A stretch of 64,000 bases of DNA. Origin: Deltaproteobacteria bacterium (GTDB lineage: Bacteria; Desulfobacterota; B13-G15; RBG-16-54-18). The position numbers and the translations under genes were made by a program. The first letter of the stretch is position 1, and the number at the start of each line of letters is the position of its first letter. The stretch is taken from positions 1 through 64,000 of the forward strand of contig JAFGNJ010000022.1 of the NCBI GenBank assembly GCA_016927065.1. The letters are read 5' to 3'. Of the stretch, positions 26,550-34,971 are shown piece after piece. Below the pieces are notes generated by a model. The model saw only the letters and a list, made by a program, of their open reading frames with translations. It did no database searches and was not told the origin of the DNA.

Positions 26550-27974
26550 CTATCGAAGTGCACCCCTATTTACGTTAAACTCCTGCCAATTGCTCCATGG
26601 GGCACCAGGGGCATCGAGTTTGGCACGAACCCGCCATTGGCCCGTCTCACCGGTCGAAAATTCAACGGCTGAAGTACCCCTGAGACTTCTCAGTTTGATC
26701 GATTTTACGTCCGCCTTCTTATACGCTGACCTGGTACTCGTGCGGTGCTCAAACTCAAATACGACATCATAGCCGGGCTCGTGTTTGGCCTCCACCTTGA
26801 TCCTAACAGGCGCCGCGGAAACCGTAAAGGCCATATTATGATCAGGTGACAGGATTTCAGGAGCGGTCAACTTCTTCTGTGTGACTGCAACAGGCTTTTT
26901 TGCTTTTTCTGCTTTGCTCAATGCCTTTTCTTGTTTGAGGGCGAAGTTCAGAAACTTATCATAGACATACTGATTATTTTTCGTCGCATCTTTAACCATC
27001 GACTTTGCGGCAGAGTAGGGCATTGTTGGCTCGCCGATCCAGAACTGGCGCCAGGAAGTCCAGGTGGTCTCTCCCGCACCACGGACACTCACCTGATAGA
27101 GCGTGGGCTCGCTTGAGGTAAAAAGGGGACTGATAGGTATTGTGAAGGGAAAGTAGTTCCATGACATCATATTGGGTCCTGCAAAAGACTGCCACAATTT
27201 GCCGGTTCCAGGCACCTTGATATCGCCGACCCACCCGCCCGTGTCTTCCATCCGGTTCCATTTCATCTCGATGACCTGGGGAGGCGTTGTGAGATTGGTT
27301 TGTAGAGCGAGCTGAAAGGAAGTAGCAGTGTCCGGGATTACCTCATACGGGGCTGGGCTCACAATCGTCAGCTTATCCGTGCCTGTGTCCGGTGCATAGG
27401 GATTCCAGTCGGAAAGTTCGGGCTCGCTTAACATATTTTCTTCCCACGCGACAAGCAGTGGCCGCATTTGGTCGGGCATAAAAAACGAAGACAGGGGGTA
27501 TTGGTATTGTGTAATGATACCTGGTTGGGTTATACCTTTTTTAATCTCGGTCACTTGACAACCCTGCGCTCCGTACCTCTTGCCATGTACCCAGGGATTG
27601 TGCGAGCATTGGAGTACCACGTTTGTGTACTTCTTATCCTCTGGCAGGGAATAAACTGATGCCTCGGATTGTAGTATAGTGGCGTATACGCGCTCCTTCG
27701 CTATGCCGGTGTTGTAGTCGTATTCGCCAAAGGCGGTGACGACGAAAGCCGCTTCGGGCCAATTGGGCATATTGCTGTGATAATAGATAACAGTCCCAGC
27801 TAAATGGATGTTGAAGACAGGATGCCCACCTGCGGACTTTAAGTTGATGTTCGTTACCGCAAAATTCAATTCCGGCGCAGTCCCTGAGGAATCCAGTGTT
27901 ACTCCTACTGCGGTCCCTGAGAGCACACAACATAACATTAAACCAAAAACCATCATAACAATAAATCGCTTCAT
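26550..27974 (-). CDS. secreted protein of unknown function
   Basis: This 474-residue protein has a clear signal peptide (MKRFIVMMVFGLMLCCVLSG...). Two beta-rich segments (about 205-320 and 375-470) look like fibronectin/Ig-type folds, as suggested by repeated W/Y spacing such as GETTWTSWRQFW and APWSNWQEF. A lysine-rich linker (about 350-368) lies between them. I do not recognise a named family. Its ATG overlaps the lnt stop by 4 nt, so it is co-expressed with apolipoprotein N-acyltransferase. No lipobox is visible, so it is probably periplasmic or exported. Confidence 0.75.
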   Translation of the reverse strand: MKRFIVMMVFGLMLCCVLSGTAVGVTLDSSGTAPELNFAVTNINLKSAGGHPVFNIHLAGTVIYYHSNMPNWPEAAFVVTAFGEYDYNTGIAKERVYATILQSEASVYSLPEDKKYTNVVLQCSHNPWVHGKRYGAQGCQVTEIKKGITQPGIITQYQYPLSSFFMPDQMRPLLVAWEENMLSEPELSDWNPYAPDTGTDKLTIVSPAPYEVIPDTATSFQLALQTNLTTPPQVIEMKWNRMEDTGGWVGDIKVPGTGKLWQSFAGPNMMSWNYFPFTIPISPLFTSSEPTLYQVSVRGAGETTWTSWRQFWIGEPTMPYSAAKSMVKDATKNNQYVYDKFLNFALKQEKALSKAEKAKKPVAVTQKKLTAPEILSPDHNMAFTVSAAPVRIKVEAKHEPGYDVVFEFEHRTSTRSAYKKADVKSIKLRSLRGTSAVEFSTGETGQWRVRAKLDAPGAPWSNWQEFNVNRGALR

Positions 27975-29632
27975 ATTCTCCCCTCCTTTTTAAGGTTTAT
28001 ACCTCTCAAACAACACATCAACGATTTTACTGAACTTCCCTTAAAGATCACCCTGACAATAATAAAAGCTGCCAGGATCGAAAAAGACATAAATACAAAG
28101 ACCTCACCGTGTGCGGTATAAAACGTCGCTCTGTACGCTACAGGCACCTCGGCCATTGCCACCCCTGCGGTAAAGAGCTGCGGAATACTATCACAAATGC
28201 GGCCAAAAGCGTCAATGATTTGTGATGGACCGGTATTGGATGCTATCACTACGGGGACACGGTTCTCGACGGCGCGCAGTACAGAAGCCAAGTTGTGCTG
28301 ACGAGCGGCGGCCGTGCGCCCGAACCAGTTGTCATTGACAAGCTGTACAATTACCTGCGTGTCTTTCCTTGCCAGCAAACGCACATAATCGGTAAAAAGG
28401 TTCTCCCAGCAGATAATAGGGCTCGCCCGTACACCTCCGGCCAGCGCATAATGTTTGTAACCATCACCCGGTAAAACATTGGATGACTCGGGCACAAACC
28501 AGGAGGGCCACGGTATGAAAGAATCCAGGGGCATATATTCACCAAAGGGGACAAGTATTCGCTTGCGGTAGGGTGCAGCCACAAGAGACTCTTCGGGAGT
28601 AATAAAATATGCGGAGTTATATTGGTATTGTTCCAGCGACAAGATATTGTACTGACTATCCGACTTTCTGGAGAATTTTATACTCTCAGAGGCTCCGGTG
28701 AGGATCGGAGCATTGATGCTCTGAGAGATCGCCTTTACTTGCGCAAACAGTTGAGCGTCTTTGCCCAGATCACGAACAGCGGTTTCCGGCCATACAACAA
28801 GTTCCGGCTCAGAGGCCGCCGCAGTGAGCGTGAGGCGTTTTAGACGATCGAAAGAAGCTGTCATGCCGTCGGGTGTTTCCCTCTCGCTGCGAAGAATGCT
28901 CGGCTGAACCACAGCTACCTTTAATTGTTCACTATGGCTAGTATCAGAAAGTATAATAAACCCCCATCCATGTATCACGGCAATGATAAGCGCAGCCGCA
29001 GCCACCCCCTGCCATTTTTTCTGAATAACGGCGACTGCAAGCGCAGCGCTCGCCATCACAACCAAAAACGTAACACCGTACTCCCCGGTGAAGGCTGCAA
29101 TCTGAAGCACGGCGAGGTTGCTGTGCTGACTGTGCGCGAGCAGAACCCAAGGGAAGGCCATAAACCCTGCGTGTGTTTTTACATAATCAAGTGCTACCCA
29201 GAGGGACGGTGCCAGGATAATCAAGGCAATCCCGTTTAGCCGTAACAGAGGAAAGGCTAAGCACCAGAGGGCCGGGAATAGTCCGAAATAAACTGCGATG
29301 GGCAGGGCATGGTAGATGTGAAAAGCAGAAACCCCAAAGAGCCAACCGCAAATACCCCATAATGTCACCATGCCGCTCAAAAGCCCCAACAAAAAGGCGC
29401 TAAGCGGCCGTTGATTATGGCACGCAAGGATGAGAGGCACCAATGCGATCCACGCAAGCCACCCCTGATCGGGATTTGGAAAGGAGAACACCAATAAAAA
29501 AGATGTCAATAGGGCGAGCGTTATGCTGCCTGCAATTTTTAAGAGACTAGGTATGCGGCCTTCTTGTGTGTACTTGGCTATCACGCTGGTATGTCTCCGT
29601 CTCCTTAGATTATGCCACTTCCAAACGTGCAA
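27971..29632 (-). CDS. lnt: apolipoprotein N-acyltransferase
   Basis: Lnt completes lipoprotein maturation by N-acylating the diacylglyceryl Cys in the inner membrane. The 553-residue protein has about six N-terminal helices (about 30-225) and then a nitrilase-fold domain. The catalytic residues are the Glu in VVWPETAV, the Lys in APYRKRILVPFGEYMP and the Cys in SPIICWENLF. An extra 25 residues precede the first helix, so the true start may be internal. It links to the lolC/E and lolD functions encoded elsewhere in the window. Confidence 0.9.
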   Translation of the reverse strand: MHVWKWHNLRRRRHTSVIAKYTQEGRIPSLLKIAGSITLALLTSFLLVFSFPNPDQGWLAWIALVPLILACHNQRPLSAFLLGLLSGMVTLWGICGWLFGVSAFHIYHALPIAVYFGLFPALWCLAFPLLRLNGIALIILAPSLWVALDYVKTHAGFMAFPWVLLAHSQHSNLAVLQIAAFTGEYGVTFLVVMASAALAVAVIQKKWQGVAAAALIIAVIHGWGFIILSDTSHSEQLKVAVVQPSILRSERETPDGMTASFDRLKRLTLTAAASEPELVVWPETAVRDLGKDAQLFAQVKAISQSINAPILTGASESIKFSRKSDSQYNILSLEQYQYNSAYFITPEESLVAAPYRKRILVPFGEYMPLDSFIPWPSWFVPESSNVLPGDGYKHYALAGGVRASPIICWENLFTDYVRLLARKDTQVIVQLVNDNWFGRTAAARQHNLASVLRAVENRVPVVIASNTGPSQIIDAFGRICDSIPQLFTAGVAMAEVPVAYRATFYTAHGEVFVFMSFSILAAFIIVRVIFKGSSVKSLMCCLRGINLKKEGRI

Positions 29633-30214
29633 AAGCGCGGTTCATCTATCCGACACCATAGGTTATTAACAGTAAGTGCCCTATTTCTAAAAAAGGTTCA
29701 TTCAATGAAGAAGACGATACCGTATTGAGCCGAATTGCCGCCTTCCCATAGACCAGATAGGATGTAAAGCTGGAAATTATGGGAACAGAATGGTTAATAT
29801 GTTACATTCAATGAACAAGTGCAATACTAAAAATCCTCACTAACCAACTACTTTTCAATATCCTGAATCATAGAAAAACCTTGCAAAATTAATAACTTAT
29901 TGTCTGCATTAGTTTTGGGAGCTGGCTACCCGTTCGGGTCACGAGGTTTATATGCTACAGGAATACGCCTGACGTCTGTGGAATAGCCTCCTAACTGACT
30001 ATAGCGACTCGTACGCAAGCTGTTCACAAACCGTGGCACGTCTCTCACCGGCCTTCTGTCGTTACCGCTAAATACAGAGAATCCCAAATATCCCCTCGAC
30101 AGCAAAAAAAATCCTTGACATGTAGCGCCTACACGGCTAATAATTTAATAGGAGATTATCTACCGAGTGATCGGTAATCTTTGTTACACAAAAGATATAA
30201 AAGCGAGGACTCAT
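29633..30214. other. 582-bp intergenic region, possibly with a structured RNA
   Basis: No gene is evident. The part 29920-30060 is richer in GC than its surroundings and contains short self-complementary elements (ACCC-GTTC-GGGT at about 29930, CAGGaatacgCCTG at about 29960). An RNA gene is possible but I cannot assign a family. The right end holds the tetR promoter and operator. Confidence 0.3.
30161..30176. promoter_or_regulatory. TetR-type operator palindrome upstream of tetR
   Basis: TACCGAGTGATCGGTA is a 16-bp palindrome (TACCGA-N4-TCGGTA) about 40 bp before the regulator start. A related palindrome lies between the regulator and acyl-CoA dehydrogenase genes. Confidence 0.6.
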
Positions 30215-30796
30215 ATGTCAAAGAAAGAGACAATCATAAAAGCTGCCACCGAGCTGTTTGCAACCAATGGCTTCGAAAGGACCTCTGTTCGGAAGATTGC
30301 TGAGGAGGTCAATCTCAGTGTACCCGGGATGTTTCACTATTTTCCTTCTAAGGAGGATATCCTTAATGAGATCATGATCGGATTTATGGATGAAGGGTAT
30401 GCGAGGCTTGAAGAGATCTATAACAGCGATCTCGGCCCTGTCGAAAAATTAGAGGAGGTCTGTAAATGTTACGTTGAATACTATGCAGGGCATAAAGATC
30501 AGTTAACCATTTTAGTGTCGGAGGCAAAATCCCTCTCATCGGACCACCAACAAATCTTTATTAAAAAACAACGAATCTACGTAGAGGCCTTAAAAAGACT
30601 TTTTAGCGACCTGGCCAAAGATGGTCTGTTAAAAACCATAGACCCCTCAGTCCTTGCCTTCATCTTCTTCGGCATGGTCCACTGGACGTATAACTGGTAT
30701 AACCCCCGAGGGAAAATAGGGCCGGAGGTATTGGGGGCGATATTCAGCGAGGTCTTTCCCCGAGGAGTACTCAAGGACCATAAGGAAATCAAGTAA
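30215..30796 (+). CDS. TetR/AcrR-family transcriptional regulator (fatty-acid regulator-like)
   Basis: This 193-residue protein has an N-terminal TetR helix-turn-helix (about 8-55: AATELFATNGFERTSVRKIAEEV ... MFHYFPSKEDIL) and an all-helical ligand domain. I chose the ATG at 30215, which has GCGAGG upstream, over an upstream in-frame start that falls in the operator. It sits just before the acyl-CoA dehydrogenase/Etf/Hdr operon and has palindromes on both sides, so it probably represses itself and that operon until an acyl-CoA binds, as FadR-type TetR proteins do. The ligand is inferred. Confidence 0.88.
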   Translation: MSKKETIIKAATELFATNGFERTSVRKIAEEVNLSVPGMFHYFPSKEDILNEIMIGFMDEGYARLEEIYNSDLGPVEKLEEVCKCYVEYYAGHKDQLTILVSEAKSLSSDHQQIFIKKQRIYVEALKRLFSDLAKDGLLKTIDPSVLAFIFFGMVHWTYNWYNPRGKIGPEVLGAIFSEVFPRGVLKDHKEIK

Positions 30797-30819
30797 AATA
30801 GTCAAATGTAGTGTACATA

Positions 30820-30831
30820 ACCGAGGTCGGT
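30820..30831. promoter_or_regulatory. TetR-type operator upstream of acyl-CoA dehydrogenase operon
   Basis: ACCGAGGTCGGT is a perfect palindrome 62 bp before the dehydrogenase start codon. It has the same half-sites as the site at 30161-30176 but a 2-nt rather than 4-nt spacer. Confidence 0.55.
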
Positions 30832-30893
30832 AAAAAACCTAATAAAAAATCATGATTGTGCAATGAACTTTTCAAAAAAAGAGGAGGCAAAGA

Positions 30894-32039
30894 ATGGCTG
30901 ATTTTACATCGGAACAAAAAGACATAAAAAAGGCGGCGAGAGAATTCGCCGAGGGTGTCTTTAGGGAAGTAGCACGAGAACTGGACGAGAAGGAGGAATT
31001 CGATGATCGCATTTGGAAGAAAGCAGCGGAATTGGGTTTCCTCGGAGTATTTATTGAAGAAAAATACGGAGGTGCAGGCTACGGCTATGTAGAACAATGT
31101 CTGATCATGGAAGAGTTTGCCCGCGTGGATTTAGGGATCGCCCATGCGCTCGACTCAGTCTTCTTCGGTTCACAGATCATTCAGGTGATCGGCACCGAAG
31201 AACAGAAGCAAGAGTATCTTCCTGGTGTGTGCTCGGGGAAGACAAGGATGGGCATGGCAATCACAGAACCAGATGCGGGAAGCGATGTGGCATCCATCAC
31301 CACGACAGCAGTAAAAGAAGGTAACGAATATGTGATCACGGGAAACAAAATGTTTATTACCAATGCCACCGTTGCCGATTTTCTCGTTGTCTTATGCGTC
31401 ACCAATCCCAATGCTTCGAAAAAACACGAGCGACTGAGTACTATCATGGTCGAGACAAACAGACCTGGTTACGAAGCAAATAAATTGAAGGGAAAGCTTT
31501 CGTTACGCTGTTCCAATACCGGCGAGGTAACCCTTAACAATGTGAGAGTCCCAAAGAAAAATCTCCTCGGCGAGGAAGGCAAAGGTTTTTATAACATCAT
31601 GGAATTTTTCAACCGTTCTCGTATACAGGTTGCCGCTTTCGGGGTTGGAACCGCCCAGGGGGCCTTAGACAAATCAATCGCGCATGTCCGACAAAGACAA
31701 CAGTTCGGACAGCCGCTTGCGGCGTTCCAAATCATCCAGGCCAAGATTGCTGATATGGCGACGCTCGCCGAGGCGGCGCGTTCGTTGCTTTATCGCGCAG
31801 CGTCAAAGATAGACGACGGCGATGTCGACCCCGCCCTCATCTCCATGGCAAAGTGGTACTGCGGTGAAGTGGCCGTAAAGGTTGCCGATGAGGCGATCCA
31901 AATCCACGGTGGATACGGAATCCTACAGGAATATGATGTGGAGCACTACTGGCGGGATGCCAAGGTTATCGAGATCTTTGAGGGTACAAAGGAAATCGAG
32001 AAAATTCTGATCGCCAGAAAAATATTAGGAAGGTATTAA
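30894..32039 (+). CDS. acyl-CoA dehydrogenase
   Basis: This 381-residue flavoprotein oxidises an acyl-CoA to the 2-enoyl-CoA and passes electrons to Etf. The FAD/substrate signatures are GMAITEPDAGSD and FNRSRIQVAAFGVGTAQGA. The quinonoid-region sequence QIHGGYG and the C-terminal IFEGTKEIEKI are as in the family; the Glu of FEGT is the usual catalytic base in many members. A strong ribosome-binding site (AGAGGAGG) precedes the ATG. It is the first gene of an operon that continues 3 nt later with an Fe-S oxidoreductase. Chain-length specificity is unknown. Confidence 0.95.
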   Translation: MADFTSEQKDIKKAAREFAEGVFREVARELDEKEEFDDRIWKKAAELGFLGVFIEEKYGGAGYGYVEQCLIMEEFARVDLGIAHALDSVFFGSQIIQVIGTEEQKQEYLPGVCSGKTRMGMAITEPDAGSDVASITTTAVKEGNEYVITGNKMFITNATVADFLVVLCVTNPNASKKHERLSTIMVETNRPGYEANKLKGKLSLRCSNTGEVTLNNVRVPKKNLLGEEGKGFYNIMEFFNRSRIQVAAFGVGTAQGALDKSIAHVRQRQQFGQPLAAFQIIQAKIADMATLAEAARSLLYRAASKIDDGDVDPALISMAKWYCGEVAVKVADEAIQIHGGYGILQEYDVEHYWRDAKVIEIFEGTKEIEKILIARKILGRY

Positions 32040-32042
32040 TCG

Positions 32043-33173
32043 ATGGACTTCTTGGAAAAACATGAACTGTACGCATGTCTCCAGTGCGGCAAGTGCACGG
32101 GTGGTTGCCCCGTTTCCCTCAGGGCGCCCCTCAATATCCGCTCTCTCATGCGCGAAGTCCTGATGGGGGGGTCGCCGGAGGTGGCGCTTGATTGTCCGGG
32201 GCTGTGGGATTGTACGACATGCGCGATCTGTACCCTTCGGTGTCCCCGAGGACTGAAACCCTCGGAGGTCATCGTGGGCCTCAGGGCAGAGCTTGTCGAG
32301 GGGGGGAGGGTTCCCAAGACAATTATCGATGCCCTCGAAGGTACCTTTAAGCACGGGAATCCATGGGGACGGGCGAGACAGAAAAGGATCGAATGGAAGG
32401 GGGACACGGCGGTCAAGACTCTCTCCGACGAAGGGGAGGCTGAATGGCTCTATTTCATAGGATGTGCCCCTTCCTATGATCCCAGACTCCAGAGAATCCC
32501 CCGCATCCTTTGCCGCATCCTCGAGACAGCGGGCATAGACTTCGGCAGCCTGGGGACGAAGGAAAGCTGCTGCGGCAATGAGATCAGGCGGATGGGAGAA
32601 ACAGGACTCTTTGAGGAATTGAGGGAGGAAAACACCAAGAATTTTAACGCGTCGGGGGTCAAGGCCATCCTCACCACGTCTCCACACTGTTTCAATACCT
32701 TCTCAACCGAGTATGACCTCGATGGATTCAAGGTCCTTCACTATACGCAACTCCTTGCCGATTTAATCAAAGAAGGGGAAATAACGTTTTCCAAGGAGGT
32801 GAACAAGAAGGTCGTCTATCACGATCCCTGCTTCCTGGGAAAACAGCATGAGATCTTCGATCCGCCCCGGGAGATACTGAAGGCGATCCCCGGCCTTGAA
32901 CTCCTTGAGTTTGACAGGTGCAGGGAACGCAGCCTCTGCTGCGAGGGGGGTGGAGGAAGGATGTGGGCCGAGGGAGCGGGTGAGGGAGAGCGGAACAGCG
33001 AGGTCAGGGTGAAGGATGCGCATGCCATGGGCGCTGAGATCATTGCCACGGCCTGTCCGTTTTGTCTGTTGACCCTGGAGGATGGCGCAAAGACAACAGG
33101 TTTGGAAGAAGAAATGCCCATACGGGAGATCTTGGAACTCGTTGCCGAAGCCATGGGTTTCGACGACGTTTAA
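32043..33173 (+). CDS. HdrD/GlcF-like (Fe-S)-binding oxidoreductase with two CCG domains
   Basis: This 376-residue soluble protein has two N-terminal [4Fe-4S] motifs, CLQCGKCTGGCP and CTTCAICTLRCP. Two cysteine-rich CCG domains follow (about 145-190 with KESCCGNE, and 260-345 with CCEGGGGRMW and TACPFC). CCG domains bind the noncubane Fe-S cluster at which disulfides are reduced in HdrB/HdrD, or otherwise serve quinone-linked electron transfer. Similar proteins accompany EtfAB in fatty-acid- and aromatic-degrading anaerobes. It has no membrane helix, so it is probably a cytosolic electron carrier from Etf to the Hdr modules. Confidence 0.88.
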   Translation: MDFLEKHELYACLQCGKCTGGCPVSLRAPLNIRSLMREVLMGGSPEVALDCPGLWDCTTCAICTLRCPRGLKPSEVIVGLRAELVEGGRVPKTIIDALEGTFKHGNPWGRARQKRIEWKGDTAVKTLSDEGEAEWLYFIGCAPSYDPRLQRIPRILCRILETAGIDFGSLGTKESCCGNEIRRMGETGLFEELREENTKNFNASGVKAILTTSPHCFNTFSTEYDLDGFKVLHYTQLLADLIKEGEITFSKEVNKKVVYHDPCFLGKQHEIFDPPREILKAIPGLELLEFDRCRERSLCCEGGGGRMWAEGAGEGERNSEVRVKDAHAMGAEIIATACPFCLLTLEDGAKTTGLEEEMPIREILELVAEAMGFDDV

Positions 33174-33202
33174 GATATCAAAATATCAAGGGAGGTAAAA
33201 CA

Positions 33203-33991
33203 ATGGATATCATTGTCTGCATCAAGAGGGTACCGGAGGTGGCGGAGATCGACCTGCAGGTGGATCAGACGGGTAAAAGTATTAAAGAGGAAGGGTTGGT
33301 CTTTGGTGTAAATGATTGGGACAACTATGCAGTTGAAGAAGCGGTGAGGATAAAAGAGAAACATGGCGGCAAGGTCACCGCCATCACGGTGGGTTCCGCG
33401 GAGAGTGAAGAAGTGATCCGGCGGGCGCTTGCCTTGGGGGCCGATGAGGCCGTCATGGTCACGGACCCACAGGCAGATGGATCGGATGCCTATGCCATAG
33501 CAAAGGTCCTCGCCGCCGCTATCAAGGAAATCCCCTATGACATCATCCTCACGGGCGTGCTGGCGGATGATGACGGCTGCGCCCAGGTGGGGGTGACATT
33601 GGCCGAACTGCTCGGCATCCCCCACGCCACCCTGGTAACGGCCATTGAAATTGAGGAAAAACAGGTGAAGATCAAGAGAGAGCTTGAAGGGGGAATGGAG
33701 GAAGAATTGGTCGTCGCAACTCCTGCCCTCTTTACCATCCAGAGCGGGATCAATGAGCCGAGATACGTCTCCATCATGGGTATCAGGAAGGTTGCCAAAA
33801 AAGAGGTGGCGACACGCGATCTCGGCACCCTCGGTCTTTCACCAAACCAGGTAGGCCCAGCGGGGTCTTTCACCACCGTAGAACGGATCTTTCCGCCGCC
33901 GGTGGGTGAGGGGGCACAGATACTTGAGGGAAGCTCGGATGAAGTGGCGACCAAGGTCATGGACGTCTTCCAGAAAGGGGGTGTGATCTAA
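33203..33991 (+). CDS. etfB: electron transfer flavoprotein beta subunit
   Basis: This 262-residue protein starts MDIIVCIKRVPEV, with GGAGG 9 nt upstream; a longer reading frame runs back into the preceding gene and is not used. EtfB motifs include NDWDNYAVEEAVR, ALALGADEAVMV and the DDDGCAQVG segment. It binds the AMP or bifurcating FAD and contacts acyl-CoA dehydrogenase. It shares one base with etfA (TAATG). Whether it bifurcates cannot be decided by eye. Confidence 0.94.
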   Translation: MDIIVCIKRVPEVAEIDLQVDQTGKSIKEEGLVFGVNDWDNYAVEEAVRIKEKHGGKVTAITVGSAESEEVIRRALALGADEAVMVTDPQADGSDAYAIAKVLAAAIKEIPYDIILTGVLADDDGCAQVGVTLAELLGIPHATLVTAIEIEEKQVKIKRELEGGMEEELVVATPALFTIQSGINEPRYVSIMGIRKVAKKEVATRDLGTLGLSPNQVGPAGSFTTVERIFPPPVGEGAQILEGSSDEVATKVMDVFQKGGVI

Positions 33992-34971
33992 TGGCAGAGA
34001 TCCTTGTCTTGACGGAACATCGTCAAGGAGAGATGCAAGAGATTAGTTTAGAAATGCTCGCAAAGGGACAGCAACTGGCGGAACAGACAAAAAAAGAACT
34101 GACGGCGGTCCTCTTGGGCAAAGGGGTTGCTTCTATGGCGGATGAGGTCAAGCGCTATTGCCATCACATCCTTGTGATGGAAGACGACCTCCTCGCTAAT
34201 TTTAACTCAGAGCCGTATCAGGATGTCCTCAGCTTCTTAATCAAGGAAAGAAAGCCGTCCCTCGTACTCATGGGACATACCGCCTTCGGGATGGACCTTG
34301 CCCCCCCGTTGGCAACAGCAGCAGGAATCCCCCTTGCGACCGATTGTTACGAGATAGAAGTAAAAGGGGATGCGGTAATCCCCTACCGGCAGATGTATGG
34401 CGGCAAGATGTGCGCAGAGGTTCATTTTAAGGAGGCCCCCTGTCACATGATCACGGTCCGCGCCGGCTCTTTCCCCGCGGAGGGTCTAAAAGAGATCAAC
34501 GGCGCCGTCGAACAAGTGTCCTTTCAGTTTGACAAAGACTACGCGTACAAAAAATTCCTCCAATACGTTGAAGCAGCGGTAGGAGACGTGGATATCACCC
34601 AGGCCGATGTCCTCGTCGCCGTGGGGCGGGGGATCGGAGATTCGGAGAACCTCCCCATGGTAGAGGAGTTGGCGAAGTTGCTCGGCGGGGTGGTCGCCTG
34701 TTCACGTCCGGTGGCGGATAAACATTGGCTCCCCAAGGAGCGACAAGTGGGTACTTCTGGAAAGACCGTGAAACCGAAGCTCTACATTGCGTTCGGTATC
34801 AGCGGGGCCTTTCAGCATCTTGCCGGGATGAAAAACGCGGCTACCATCATTGCCGTCAATAAAGATCCTAAGGCCCCCATATTCAGTGTCGCCCACTATG
34901 GGATCGTCGATGACCTGATGAAGGTGGTGCCAAGCCTTGTGGCAAAGGTTCGTGAGCGAAAAGGAGCGTAG
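33991..34971 (+). CDS. etfA: electron transfer flavoprotein alpha subunit
   Basis: This 326-residue protein has the N-terminal alpha/beta domain. Its C-terminal FAD-binding domain contains VAVGRGIG, a CSRPVADKHWLP-type segment, QVGTSGKTVKPKLYIAFGISGAFQH and the NKDPKAPIF region. It has no N-terminal ferredoxin extension, unlike some clostridial EtfA. It is directly followed, without a gap, by the first hdrA, which suggests the Etf heterodimer docks on the HdrA assembly. Confidence 0.95.
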   Translation: MAEILVLTEHRQGEMQEISLEMLAKGQQLAEQTKKELTAVLLGKGVASMADEVKRYCHHILVMEDDLLANFNSEPYQDVLSFLIKERKPSLVLMGHTAFGMDLAPPLATAAGIPLATDCYEIEVKGDAVIPYRQMYGGKMCAEVHFKEAPCHMITVRAGSFPAEGLKEINGAVEQVSFQFDKDYAYKKFLQYVEAAVGDVDITQADVLVAVGRGIGDSENLPMVEELAKLLGGVVACSRPVADKHWLPKERQVGTSGKTVKPKLYIAFGISGAFQHLAGMKNAATIIAVNKDPKAPIFSVAHYGIVDDLMKVVPSLVAKVRERKGA

